Positions 19,544 to 31,877 of a DNA stretch of 37,753 nt are shown piece after piece. How positions within the stretch are numbered: the stretch's first letter is position 1; each line of letters opens with the position of its first letter. Both the position numbers and the translations under genes were made by a program. The notes below the pieces were generated by a model. It did no database searches. It worked only from the letters and a program-made list of their open reading frames with translations, and was not told where the DNA came from. Source of the DNA: an uncultured Alphaproteobacteria bacterium (lineage in GTDB: Bacteria; Pseudomonadota; Alphaproteobacteria; Caulobacterales; Caulobacteraceae); assembly GCA_903928755.1 (NCBI GenBank), contig CAIYSH010000158.1, forward strand, positions 1 to 37,753, written 5' to 3'.

Positions 19544-20224
19544 ATGTGGTCAGCCGGGGTCGTTAGGCGTATTCCGCCCGCCGGCCGACCGGCGACCCTG
19601 CGGCTGGGCTTCAGCCTGGCAAGAGGCATGCGCGTGGGAATCTATGGCGGCTCCTTCAATCCTGCCCATGAGGGCCATACCCATGTGGCGGAAACCGCCC
19701 GGCGCAAGCTGGGGCTGGACAGGGTCATCTGGCTGGTCTCCCCCCAGAATCCGTTGAAACCGGCCCACGAAACGGCCAGCCAGGTCGAGCGCATGGCTGG
19801 CGCCAGGAAGTTCGCCCGGGGTCCGAACATGATCGTCTCTGACGCGGAATCCCGCATTGGCACCCGATATACGATCGATACCCTGCGCGCCCTCAAGGGT
19901 CGGTTTCCGGGGGTGCGGTTTGTCTGGCTCATGGGGGCAGACAGCCTGGCGACCTTCCATCGCTGGAAGGGTTGGACGCAGATCATGAAAGAGGCCCCCG
20001 TGGCGGTCATATCCCGCCCCTGGATTTCCCTCAGGAGCCGTTTTTCTCCTGCAGCGAAACGATTTGCTTCGGCGCGCCTGCCCATGGACCAGGCCCGCAG
20101 CCTGCCCGGTCGGCACGCACCTGCCTGGGTTTTCCTGAATGGCCCCCTGAACTTCCAGTCCTCTACGGCGCTCCGGGAAAGAATGCGATCGGGCAAGACC
20201 CGACGACGCCGAGACGGTAGCTGA
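19544..20224 (+). CDS. nadD: Nicotinate-nucleotide adenylyltransferase
   Basis: MRVGIYGGSFNPAHEGHTHVAETARRKLGLDRVIWLVSPQNPLK; start could be 19544 or 19628. Confidence 0.95.
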   Translation: MWSAGVVRRIPPAGRPATLRLGFSLARGMRVGIYGGSFNPAHEGHTHVAETARRKLGLDRVIWLVSPQNPLKPAHETASQVERMAGARKFARGPNMIVSDAESRIGTRYTIDTLRALKGRFPGVRFVWLMGADSLATFHRWKGWTQIMKEAPVAVISRPWISLRSRFSPAAKRFASARLPMDQARSLPGRHAPAWVFLNGPLNFQSSTALRERMRSGKTRRRRDGS

Positions 20225-20322
20225 CCTTTTCCACAAGGTGTGCTAGGGAGAGCTTTGAGCGAGGCTATAAAGGAGCGACCCCGCTGAGCCCTGACCCTGC
20301 GCCAAGCGCGCAAACCTCCCCG

Positions 20323-20694
20323 GTGCCTGCCGAGGGTGATCCCAGTGCCCGCATTGCGGCCCTGGGGGAAATGATCCTGGCCCGTCTTGATGACGACCAG
20401 GCACAGGATGTTGTTTTCATAGATCTGAAGGGCAAAAGCGCCGTGGCCGACGGGCTAATCGTCGCCTCCGGTCGTTCGCATCGCCATGTGGGGGCTATTG
20501 CCGACCACCTGCTGCGCGCCCTCAAGGATCAGGGATATGGCAAGGCCCGGGTAGAAGGCCTGCCCCATTGCGACTGGGTCCTGATCGATACAGGCGACCT
20601 GATCATCCATCTTTTCCGCCCGGAAGTCCGATCCTTCTACAATATCGAGAAGATCTGGTCGGTCGACGCTTCGGCGCATATCGCCTTCAATTGA
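20323..20694 (+). CDS. rsfS: Ribosome silencing factor
   Basis: AQDVVFIDLKGKSAVADGLIVASGRSHRHVGAIADHLLRALKDQGYGKARVEGLPHCDWVLIDTGDLIIHLFRPEVRSFYNIEKIWS; GTG at 20323, or a possible upstream CTG at 20284. Confidence 0.95.
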   Translation: MPAEGDPSARIAALGEMILARLDDDQAQDVVFIDLKGKSAVADGLIVASGRSHRHVGAIADHLLRALKDQGYGKARVEGLPHCDWVLIDTGDLIIHLFRPEVRSFYNIEKIWSVDASAHIAFN

Positions 20695-21155
20695 AACTGA
20701 CCATCCTCGCGGTGGGTCGGCTGGCCCGGTCGCCCGAGGTCGACCTGGTCAGGACCTATGTCGAGCGCGCCACGGCAGCTGGCCGTGCCCTTGGTCTTGG
20801 CCCGGTGGACGTGATCGAGGTTGAGTCCCGCAAACCCGGCAAGGCCGCGGAAGCAGACGTCCTGCGTCCCCACCTTGCAGGGTGCCATGTCATCGTCTGC
20901 GATGAGCGGGGAACCGCATATCCCTCCAGAGCCTTTGCCGCTGAGCTGGGTCGGCTCCGGGATCAGGGTGTCCGCAGACTGGTCCTGGTCATAGGCGGGG
21001 CAGATGGCCTGGATCTCGACCTGTTCGCCAGCGCAGACGGGCGGCTGGCCTTCGGGCCACAGACCTGGCCCCATGCCCTTGCGCGGGTCATGCTCGCGGA
21101 GCAGATTTACAGGTCCGTGACGATTCTGGCGGGAGGACCCTATCATCGGGACTAA
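20691..21155 (+). CDS. rlmH: 23S rRNA pseudouridine-1915 methyltransferase
   Basis: LTILAVGRLARSPEVDLVRTYVERA...VVGGADGL-type IGGADGLD...SVTILAGGPYHRD; TTG start at 20691. Confidence 0.94.
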   Translation: MKLTILAVGRLARSPEVDLVRTYVERATAAGRALGLGPVDVIEVESRKPGKAAEADVLRPHLAGCHVIVCDERGTAYPSRAFAAELGRLRDQGVRRLVLVIGGADGLDLDLFASADGRLAFGPQTWPHALARVMLAEQIYRSVTILAGGPYHRD

Positions 21156-22002
21156 GGCGATCCTGGGTCTGAGTTGCAGCCTGGCGCTGGCAGGTTTTGC
21201 CGGTCTGGCTACCTTTGCGGTCGCCATGGACCAGCAGGGGCCACTGCTGGCGCTAAACCGCAAGGAATTGGCGATCACATCGCTTGAGGGCCGAAATCGC
21301 AGCCAACTGGCACGCCTGTTGACGGTTTTTGTCCGCTTGCGCCGGGATCCGCCACCGCCCCTTCTGGTCAGCCCGGAAGATGCAATTGCTGCCGTCCGTG
21401 CAGCCATCCTGGTCAAGGCCGTGACCCCGGAGCTCCAGAGACGTGCCAGGGTCTATGCGGCAGAGGCCCGGGATATTTCCAGGCAAAGACGCCTGGCAGC
21501 GGTCGCAAGTGCAACGGAATTCAGCGCCGAAAGCCGGGCCGCTGATGATGACGCCGCCGGCCCCGTTGCCACGGTGGCGATGATTACAGGAGAGACAGGT
21601 CAACTTGAACTGATCGCACCCAAGCGGCTTCTGTCTCCGCTGGACGGCAGGATCGTGCAGGGATTTGGCGCCGATCTGGTCACAGGTGGCAAATCCAGTG
21701 GACTGACCCTGGCATCGCAGGCCGGGGTACCGGTCTATGCGCCCGCCAGGGGACTGGTGCAGTTTTCCGGGCCGGTCAAGGGATGGGGCACCGTCATCAT
21801 ATTACGCCTGACGGGGGGATATCATCTGGTCCTGGCAGGGCTGGGAACCCCGGCCACAGATCCCGGCGAGGACATAATGCCGGGGTCGAAAATCGGACTG
21901 ATGCCGGACGGACGGTCAGGCGCACCCCAGCTCTATCTGGAGATGCGGGCCGGATCGACACCGGTCGATCCCGCGCCATTACTGAAATCACCCGCTGGCT
22001 GA
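21145..22002 (+). CDS. EnvC-like degenerate M23/LytM protein (murein hydrolase activator)
   Basis: LytM-like C-terminus RLLSPLDGRIVQGFGADLVTGGKSSGLTLASQAGVPVYAPARGLVQFSGPVKGWGTVIILRL...; canonical-start ORF begins at ATG 21226, frame with signal-peptide-like sequence extends upstream to about 21142/21145. Confidence 0.75.
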   Translation: MGTKAILGLSCSLALAGFAGLATFAVAMDQQGPLLALNRKELAITSLEGRNRSQLARLLTVFVRLRRDPPPPLLVSPEDAIAAVRAAILVKAVTPELQRRARVYAAEARDISRQRRLAAVASATEFSAESRAADDDAAGPVATVAMITGETGQLELIAPKRLLSPLDGRIVQGFGADLVTGGKSSGLTLASQAGVPVYAPARGLVQFSGPVKGWGTVIILRLTGGYHLVLAGLGTPATDPGEDIMPGSKIGLMPDGRSGAPQLYLEMRAGSTPVDPAPLLKSPAG

Positions 22003-22096
22003 CTGAAATAAATCTTGCGTCGGCGGGGCGAGTTCGCAGATGTGGGGAATACGAATCCGGCAAAATTCCGCCGCATCAGAGGTTCAGGACAAGGCT

Positions 22097-23482
22097 ATGA
22101 AAAAGCATCTGCTGATTGGCGTTTCCGCCTTTGTCCTCGGCGCAGTCACCATGGCCTATGTCAGCCAGAGAGCTGTCGCGTCTGCCGAGCCCAAGACCAG
22201 GACCTATCACATGCTCGAGCTTTTCGGGGATGTGGTCCAGGCGGTGAAGCAGCAATATGTGTCCGAGGTCGACGACAAGAAGCTGATCGAGGCGGCCATT
22301 GACGGCATGGTCACCTCGCTGGACCCGCATTCCAACTATCTCACGGCTGAGTCCTTTAACGACATGCGGGACCAGACCCGGGGAGAATACGGCGGGCTGG
22401 GAATAGAGATCACCAGCGAGGATGGGGTCGTGAAGGTGATTTCGCCCATGGACGGAACGCCTGCCTTCAAGGCCGGGATCAAGGCCGGCGACTATATTAC
22501 GGCCGTCAACAACCAGAGCATACTGGGACTCTCGGTGAGTGAGGCCGTGAAACAGATGCGGGGCAAGCCGGGGGAGTCGGTCATCCTGACCATAGCCCGA
22601 CAGAAAACCGACCCCTTCGACGTCAAGCTTCTGAGGGAGGTGATCAAGACCAAGTCGGTGAATGCGCGCCCTGAAGGTGATTACGGATACCTGCGGATAT
22701 CGGCCTTCAACGAAAAAACCACGGACGAAGCCGAAGCTGCCATTGCCGATCTGAAGATTAAAAATCCGAAGATGAAGGGCCTTGTTCTCGACCTCAGGAA
22801 CAATCCAGGTGGCTTGCTGGATCAGGCCGTCGGGATTTCGGACCTCTTCCTTGAGGGTGGAGAAATCGTCTCGCAGCGCGGCCGCGACCCCAGGGATATC
22901 GAGCGCTACAACGCCCACCCCGGAGACGCGACAGGCGGCCTGCCGATCGTGGTCCTGATCAATTCAGGTTCAGCTTCAGCCGCCGAGATTGTCGCTGGCG
23001 CACTTCAGGACCGTAAACGTGCAGACCTTGTCGGCCTGACCAGCTTCGGCAAGGGGTCCGTACAGACCGTCATTCCCCTGAGGGGTGGCGCAGACGGCGC
23101 GCTTAAACTGACAACGGCCCGTTATTACACGCCTTCGGGCCGCTCCATCCAGAAGACCGGCATCATTCCGGATCTGGAAGTCGCCGAAACGCGCGAGCAG
23201 GCCCAGGCCATTGCCAATCGGGCCTTCCAGTTTTCCGAAGCTTCATTCAGCAACGCCCTCACGGCCGACGAAGGGAAAACCCGGGTCGGTGCGCACGAAC
23301 CGGCTGAGGCACCGCCAACTGACTTCGACGTGAAGACCGGGGACTTCCAGCTGGCCCGGGCCAAGGATGTCCTGAAGTACGGGTCCGTTGCAGCAACCCC
23401 GAAGCTCCCCAAGCTGCAGGCGCGAATGGCGGAAATCGTCGGCCCGAAACCGGCTGCAAAGCCCGCACCAGCCAACAAGTAG
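22097..23482 (+). CDS. ctpA: S41 family carboxy-terminal processing peptidase
   Basis: Signal anchor MKKHLLIGVSAFVLGAVTMAYV; PDZ GGLGIEITSEDGVVKVISPMDGTPAFKAGIKAGDYI; VLINSGSASAAEIVAGALQD; GLTSFGKGSVQT. Confidence 0.95.
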   Translation: MKKHLLIGVSAFVLGAVTMAYVSQRAVASAEPKTRTYHMLELFGDVVQAVKQQYVSEVDDKKLIEAAIDGMVTSLDPHSNYLTAESFNDMRDQTRGEYGGLGIEITSEDGVVKVISPMDGTPAFKAGIKAGDYITAVNNQSILGLSVSEAVKQMRGKPGESVILTIARQKTDPFDVKLLREVIKTKSVNARPEGDYGYLRISAFNEKTTDEAEAAIADLKIKNPKMKGLVLDLRNNPGGLLDQAVGISDLFLEGGEIVSQRGRDPRDIERYNAHPGDATGGLPIVVLINSGSASAAEIVAGALQDRKRADLVGLTSFGKGSVQTVIPLRGGADGALKLTTARYYTPSGRSIQKTGIIPDLEVAETREQAQAIANRAFQFSEASFSNALTADEGKTRVGAHEPAEAPPTDFDVKTGDFQLARAKDVLKYGSVAATPKLPKLQARMAEIVGPKPAAKPAPANK

Positions 23483-23513
23483 CAACAGGCCTGACCCCGG
23501 TGGAAGATTGGAT

Positions 23514-23529
23514 TTAGGGCTTAATTAAC
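23514..23529 (+). promoter_or_regulatory. Candidate CtrA-type box
   Basis: TTAG-ggcttaa-TTAAC, one mismatch from TTAA-N7-TTAAC, 36 bp upstream of the 23565 ATG. Confidence 0.35.
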
Positions 23530-23564
23530 CATGTTGCGGGAGTGTCCTGTCTGGAGACCCGCTC

Positions 23565-24722
23565 ATGTTTTCTAAGAAAATCCTCAACCAGCAGCCGACG
23601 CAAACTGCCCCGGGTTTCAACGCTTCGGAATTGATGAGCCGGGCGCTTTCAAATCCCTTCTTCGGGGCGGGTGGCGCTGCCGCGCTCTTCCTGACAACCG
23701 GGTTGGCGCTCATTTCCCTGCTGGGCGATCCTCATGCCGGAACACCTCAGGTACGGATTTCCCTGGCCAAGGTCGCTGCCATGGCGGCACCTCCCGGCTG
23801 GCGCGAAGCCCTGCATGCACAGTCCGCGGGCCACCAGGCCGTTACGGAAGATATCTTCCAGCTGACAGACAAGCCGCTTACCGGAGCCACGTTGGAAAAC
23901 CAGGCGACGATCACACTGGGTGATTCAGGCCAGGCCGCGGCCCACGAGGCACTTCCCCAGGCCCCGATAGCCGGTTTGACGGCTGACGGCCCGGGAGGGT
24001 ATCTGCCGATCATCGGCGGCGACGGTCGGACTCCAGCCCAGGCCTATGCGCGCCCCTTTACCGCCAACGGGCGTCCTAAAATCGGACTCATGATCGGGGG
24101 CCTCGGGCTCAATGCAAGCTCTACCCGTCAGGCGATCGAGCAGTTGCCGCCGGAAATTACCCTGTCCTTCGTGCCCTATGCAGAGGGACTGCAGGGCTGG
24201 ATAGATCTGGCTCGCGCCAATGGTCATGAGGTTCTGCTTGAAACCCCCATGGAGCCCATGGATTATCCGGCCAATGATCCGGGTCCCTACACCCTGATGG
24301 CCAATGCCCAGAACGCCGATAACGTCCGCAAGCTGGAATGGCTGATGAGCCGTGCCACCGGCTATTTCGGGCTGACAAACTATCTCGGCTCGCGGTTCGT
24401 CAGCTCTGACGCCGGAATGGCGGCCTTTACAGGTGCCCTGCGGGGACGCGGCCTGGCCTTCATTGATGACGGGTCGGCTGTGCGTCGGGGCGGCGGTATT
24501 CCCCGCGCCTCTGCGGAACGCATCATTGATGACCAGTTGTCTGGAGCCGCCATTGACCAGCAACTTCTGGCCCTGGAAGCCGGTGCCCTGCAGAAGGGCC
24601 AGGCCTTGGGATCAGCCTTCGCCTATCCGATCACCCTGAGCCAGGTGTCAGCCTGGGCAAGGTCTGTCGAAGACAGGGGCTATCAGCTCGCGCCGGCGTC
24701 TGCCCTGACCGCACGCCGTTGA
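23565..24722 (+). CDS. Divergent polysaccharide deacetylase family protein
   Basis: RPKIGLMIGGLGLNASSTRQAIEQLPPEITLSFVPYAEGLQGWIDLARANGHEVLLETPMEPMDYPANDPGPYTLM. Confidence 0.92.
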   Translation: MFSKKILNQQPTQTAPGFNASELMSRALSNPFFGAGGAAALFLTTGLALISLLGDPHAGTPQVRISLAKVAAMAAPPGWREALHAQSAGHQAVTEDIFQLTDKPLTGATLENQATITLGDSGQAAAHEALPQAPIAGLTADGPGGYLPIIGGDGRTPAQAYARPFTANGRPKIGLMIGGLGLNASSTRQAIEQLPPEITLSFVPYAEGLQGWIDLARANGHEVLLETPMEPMDYPANDPGPYTLMANAQNADNVRKLEWLMSRATGYFGLTNYLGSRFVSSDAGMAAFTGALRGRGLAFIDDGSAVRRGGGIPRASAERIIDDQLSGAAIDQQLLALEAGALQKGQALGSAFAYPITLSQVSAWARSVEDRGYQLAPASALTARR

Positions 24723-25192
24723 GCGATCTGTCAGGCTATCGTCCCAATGTCGGGGTCGTTCTCTTTCATGGCGATGGACAGGTATGGCTTGGTCGACGCG
24801 CAGGAACAGCCGGGCCCCATAACTGGCAGTTCCCGCAGGGAGGGGTCGATGATGGCGAAGACCTGGAAGCTGCAGCCTTTCGTGAACTGCAGGAGGAGAC
24901 CGGCATCCGCTCCGCCCGTCTGCTGGGGCGGACCGCGGACTGGCTGACCTATGATTTTCCCCCGAAGCACAGGTCTTCCGGAGCCTACAAGGGATGGAAG
25001 GGTCAGAGACAGATCTGGTTTGCCTTGAGGTTTGAGGGCGAGGACCATGAGGTCGACCTGGAACAACATGGCACTCCCGAGTTTGACGCCTGGCGTTGGG
25101 GCGCACTCGAAGAGGCACCGGGCCTCGTCGTGCCGTTCAAGCGGCCAATCTATGAGATTGTTCAGCAAGCCTTTGCTCATTTCGCGCGATAA
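24719..25192 (+). CDS. rppH: RNA pyrophosphohydrolase (Nudix)
   Basis: YRPNVGVVLFHGDGQVWLGRRAG...WQFPQGGVDDGEDLEAAAFRELQEETGI; TTG start overlapping the previous stop. Confidence 0.95.
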   Translation: MSDLSGYRPNVGVVLFHGDGQVWLGRRAGTAGPHNWQFPQGGVDDGEDLEAAAFRELQEETGIRSARLLGRTADWLTYDFPPKHRSSGAYKGWKGQRQIWFALRFEGEDHEVDLEQHGTPEFDAWRWGALEEAPGLVVPFKRPIYEIVQQAFAHFAR

Positions 25193-25250
25193 TCCTGCGC
25201 ACGGCCTGCAAGGCTTTCCCTGCAACCAAGCAAGGCTCTAAGGTCTGGAC

Positions 25251-26021
25251 ATGATGTCATCAAAGCCGCCGATCCTCATGGTGCATGGCGCCTTCTGCGG
25301 CGGCTGGACATTCGAACACTTCCGTCAGCCCTTCGAGCGAGCCGGGTATTCGGTGCAGTGCCCGGACCTTAAAGGTCACGAAGCCAAGGCCGGCAGGGAC
25401 AGCACGGTCGGGGTTTCCATGGCCGACTATGCCGACCAGATTGCCGGGCTGTGCCGCCAGTATTCAGAGCCCCCCATTCTTATTGGTCATTCCATGGGTG
25501 GGCTTGTGGCACAGCTCGCGGCACGGCGGGTGCCGGTTCATGCCCTGGTGCTGCTTGCTCCCTCGCCGCCTTGGGGCGTCGCCGGATCCTCCATAGAAGA
25601 GGCCTCGACGGCTTTCGGCCTGCATCTTCTGGGGCCTTTCTGGATGCAGGCTGTGACGCCGGACAGAAGCCTGATGCGGAATTACAGCCTTGATCGACTG
25701 GCACCCGATGACCGGGAAAAGGTCCTGCAACGGCTGTGCCGTGAAAGTGGGCGCGCCCTTTGGGAAACCCTGAACTGGTGGCTGGACCCGTTCATGACGA
25801 CAGGCCTCGGCATGGGGCCGATCAAGGCTCCAGGCCTTGTCATGGTCGGGGCCCGCGATGTCGTGCATCCCCCCATGACGGCCCGCATGACGGCCGAGCG
25901 CATTGGTGCGCAATACCTCGAATTTCCGGGCATGAGCCATTGGCTACCCGGGGAAGCTGGATGGGAGACTGTGGCAGAACAGGCCCTGGATTGGCTTGCG
26001 AAAGCCCGGACGCCAGCCTGA
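25251..26021 (+). CDS. Alpha/beta hydrolase
   Basis: PPILMVHGAFCGGWTFEHFRQPFERAGY; GHSMGGLVAQLAA; C-terminal His in SHWLPGE. Confidence 0.9.
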   Translation: MMSSKPPILMVHGAFCGGWTFEHFRQPFERAGYSVQCPDLKGHEAKAGRDSTVGVSMADYADQIAGLCRQYSEPPILIGHSMGGLVAQLAARRVPVHALVLLAPSPPWGVAGSSIEEASTAFGLHLLGPFWMQAVTPDRSLMRNYSLDRLAPDDREKVLQRLCRESGRALWETLNWWLDPFMTTGLGMGPIKAPGLVMVGARDVVHPPMTARMTAERIGAQYLEFPGMSHWLPGEAGWETVAEQALDWLAKARTPA

Positions 26022-26034
26022 TCGCGATGAACTG

Positions 26035-26069
26035 AAACGAAAAGGGCACCGAAGTCGCCTTCGATGCCC
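26035..26069 (-). terminator. Terminator of the minus-strand secreted protein gene
   Basis: On minus strand GGGCATCGAAG-gcga-CTTCGGTGCCC-TTTTCGTTTC. Confidence 0.75.
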
Positions 26070-26091
26070 GGAACGCTGGTGTTTTCGGGGT

Positions 26092-26751
26092 TCAGAATTT
26101 GCGCTCGGAGTAGAGCACTTCGCCCATGCTCCATTTTTCCGACACCTCGGAACCGTCAGGCTTCTTCAACTGGAGGAAGACCAGGCCCGTGGATTCATGC
26201 TCGGTGAAATATTCCCAAGAGTTTGTAATCCGCTTGAAGTCCGTCGCCGGGACAAAGTCGTTCCGCTGCTGCTCCAGCTCGGGCTTATGCAGGAGGGAAA
26301 AAATGTTCAGGCCGACGATGATCGGCTTTTCCTGGGCGCTCGTATAGTTGATGGCGATCCGGCAGACCTCCTTGTTGGAGCCCGGCGCGAAGATGGTCAG
26401 CGTATAGGGCTTGGCCACCAGGGTCGCGGTGTAGGTCATGTCCCGCTTGTTCTTCTTGTAGCCCATGGCGGGCGTCGCAAGCTTGTCCAGGTCGCCGCCG
26501 CGAACCAGCGGCACACAGATATTGTTGATCACCGAAATGATCTGCCCGACCTCACCGTCTGTGGGAACCGTATATTCCTTCTGGGGAACAACGGGGGCTG
26601 CTTCCGGGATCAGGATGTCAGCCGTTGCCGGGGCGGCGGCAGGGGCCGCAGGCGCCGGAGCCGCAGGATCTGCTGGCGGGGCAGAGGATTGAGCCGAAGC
26701 AGCGAAGGCTGCGCTGGCGGCGAGGAGAAATGTAGCAAATGCTGAGCGCAT
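26092..26751 (-). CDS. Exported hypothetical protein with Pro/Ala-rich N-terminal linker
   Basis: Signal peptide MRSAFATFLLAASAAFAASAQ followed by PPADPAAPAPAAPAAAPA linker; conserved-looking domain with two Cys. Confidence 0.8.
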   Translation of the reverse strand: MRSAFATFLLAASAAFAASAQSSAPPADPAAPAPAAPAAAPATADILIPEAAPVVPQKEYTVPTDGEVGQIISVINNICVPLVRGGDLDKLATPAMGYKKNKRDMTYTATLVAKPYTLTIFAPGSNKEVCRIAINYTSAQEKPIIVGLNIFSLLHKPELEQQRNDFVPATDFKRITNSWEYFTEHESTGLVFLQLKKPDGSEVSEKWSMGEVLYSERKF

Positions 26752-26843
26752 GACGGTTCCCTGACTATCTTTCTATCACACTCAAAGTTTCCGTCCCTCG
26801 CAAGGCCCTTAGCGCGACTTTACGGCAAAGACGTGACGCGGGC

Positions 26844-27104
26844 TTAAACTTCAGTCGCCCGTTCCGCTAAAATAGTCAGACCTGCGGGGGTTACGTCGGC
26901 AAACCCGCCCTGGACTTCGTAGGTCGTGGAGGATCCACCGGAAAACACCCGGACGGGACCTTCCCTGAGTGCTGTCATGAAGGGGGCATGACCCGGCAGA
27001 ACGCCGAAGTCGCCCTCTGCACCGGGCGCATCCACCTGGTCGACCTCTCCGGAAAACAGCTCGCGTTCCGGAGAGACCAGGGAGAAGTGAAGCTTTGCGG
27101 CCAT
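26844..27104 (-). CDS. atpC: ATP synthase epsilon subunit, short form
   Basis: KLHFSLVSPERELFSGEVDQVDAPGAEGDFGVLPGHAPFMTALREGPVRV; ends at ILAERATEV*. Confidence 0.95.
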   Translation of the reverse strand: MAAKLHFSLVSPERELFSGEVDQVDAPGAEGDFGVLPGHAPFMTALREGPVRVFSGGSSTTYEVQGGFADVTPAGLTILAERATEV

Positions 27105-27109
27105 CAGGC

Positions 27110-28708
<1,599 letters not shown>

Positions 28709-29578
28709 TTAGAGCGCTTCGGCGCCGGAGATGATCTCGATCAGCTCCTTGGTGATCTGCGCCTGGCGGGTACGGTTTTTCAGCAAATTCAGAGCGGCGA
28801 TCATATCGCCTGCAGCACGGGTGGCATTGTCCATGGCCGACATCTGGGCGGCGAAGAAGCCGGCCTGATTTTCCAGCATGGCAGACAGGACCTGGACGTT
28901 GAGATTACGCGGCAGAAGGGTCTCCAGAATGGCCTCTGCATCGGGCTCGTATTCATAGCTGGCCCCCTGCAGGTCCACAGCTCCTGACCCACTGACAACG
29001 GCCGGGATCATCTGCTGGAAGGTCGGGGTCTGGGTGACCACCGACTTGAACTTGGAATAGGTCAGGGAGACCACGTCGACCTCGCCGGCCTCGAACATGG
29101 CGGCAACCTTCTGGCCAACGGATTCAGCGACAGCCAGAGAGGGGGTTGCCCCGGTCTCGAAACTCTCGACGATCCGGTCACCATAAAGACGCTTCAACTG
29201 GTCTCGGGCCTTCTTGCCCAGGGTGATGATCTTCACGTCCTTGCCCTCGGCAAGGAGGGTGGCAATCCGCTCCCGCGCCATGCGGACGATGGACGAATTG
29301 AACCCGCCAGCCAGACCGCGGTCCGCGGTGGCGACGATGATCAGCTGCTTGATGTCCTGTCCGGTTCCGACCAGGAGCCTGGGGGCCCCATCGCCGGACA
29401 CGCCCGCTGCCAGGTTGGCAATGACGGAGGCCATGCGTTCGGCATAGGGACGGGCATTCTGCGCAGCCTGTTGCGCGCGTCGCAGCTTTGCGGCAGCGAC
29501 CATCTGCAGCGCCTTCGTGATCTTTTGCGTGGATTCCACGCTCTTGATCCGATTGCGCATTTCCTTGAGGCTGGCCAT
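28709..29578 (-). CDS. atpG: ATP synthase gamma subunit
   Basis: [79 protein letters not shown]. Confidence 0.98.
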   Translation of the reverse strand: MASLKEMRNRIKSVESTQKITKALQMVAAAKLRRAQQAAQNARPYAERMASVIANLAAGVSGDGAPRLLVGTGQDIKQLIIVATADRGLAGGFNSSIVRMARERIATLLAEGKDVKIITLGKKARDQLKRLYGDRIVESFETGATPSLAVAESVGQKVAAMFEAGEVDVVSLTYSKFKSVVTQTPTFQQMIPAVVSGSGAVDLQGASYEYEPDAEAILETLLPRNLNVQVLSAMLENQAGFFAAQMSAMDNATRAAGDMIAALNLLKNRTRQAQITKELIEIISGAEAL

Positions 29579-29601
29579 CTCCTGAAAACTCCGCCGTTTC
29601 T

Positions 29602-31140
<1,539 letters not shown>

Positions 31141-31695
31141 TTACGCTCTCTTGAGGGCGAACTTGAGGGAATCGAGCTTCGATCGAAGTGAAGCATCGAA
31201 CAGTCGGGAACCGACCCGCACCTTGATGCCGCCCAGAATGGACGGATCGATGCGGGTCTCAATTTCAGGATCGCGGCCAAGCGCTGTGCGCAGGGCTGAT
31301 GCCACGCCCTTGCTCTGGGCCGCCGTCAGGGCCACCGCAGTCGTCACATGGGCCGAAACCACACCGCGCGCCCTGGCTGACAGCGACTCATAGGCCGAAA
31401 TCACATCGCCAAGTATGGCCGCACGACCGTTGGCAGCGAGAAGTCCCAGGAATTTACGGGTCGTAGGTGTCAGCCCTGCCTTGTCGGAGAGGGCCAGCAA
31501 AGCCCTGCCCTTATCGGCCGCACTGAAGGCTGGGGACGCCAGAAGTGTCTGGAAATCCTTGGATTCACTACGCATTTTCTTCAACGACTTGAGATCGGCC
31601 TCAACCTTGGCCACGATCTTTTCGTCGGTCGCAAGGTCGAAAAGGGCCTGTGCGTATCTGCCGCCCACATTCGAAGTCTGGGAATCGTCCGCCAC
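31141..31695 (-). CDS. atpH: ATP synthase delta subunit
   Basis: [25 protein letters not shown]...[36 protein letters not shown]. Confidence 0.96.
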   Translation of the reverse strand: MADDSQTSNVGGRYAQALFDLATDEKIVAKVEADLKSLKKMRSESKDFQTLLASPAFSAADKGRALLALSDKAGLTPTTRKFLGLLAANGRAAILGDVISAYESLSARARGVVSAHVTTAVALTAAQSKGVASALRTALGRDPEIETRIDPSILGGIKVRVGSRLFDASLRSKLDSLKFALKRA

Positions 31696-31877
31696 TTATT
31701 TGTCCGCCCGGTGCGTGTCTGCGGCCGTTGGAAAGAAACCTTTCCGACAACCTAAAGGCTTGAAAGTGCTTGGAAATGCACAACGACGGCAAAGAGCGTT
31801 AAACCCCCTCGTCGTAAGCCGCGCGCCTGATAGCACGCGATTTTCGGCGCCGCAACCAAGGGCGGCCTCTTATGATG

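Noticed and set aside
22076-22918. 280-aa minus-strand ORF within ctpA
   Set aside because: Antisense shadow of the clear S41 peptidase; no domain signature.
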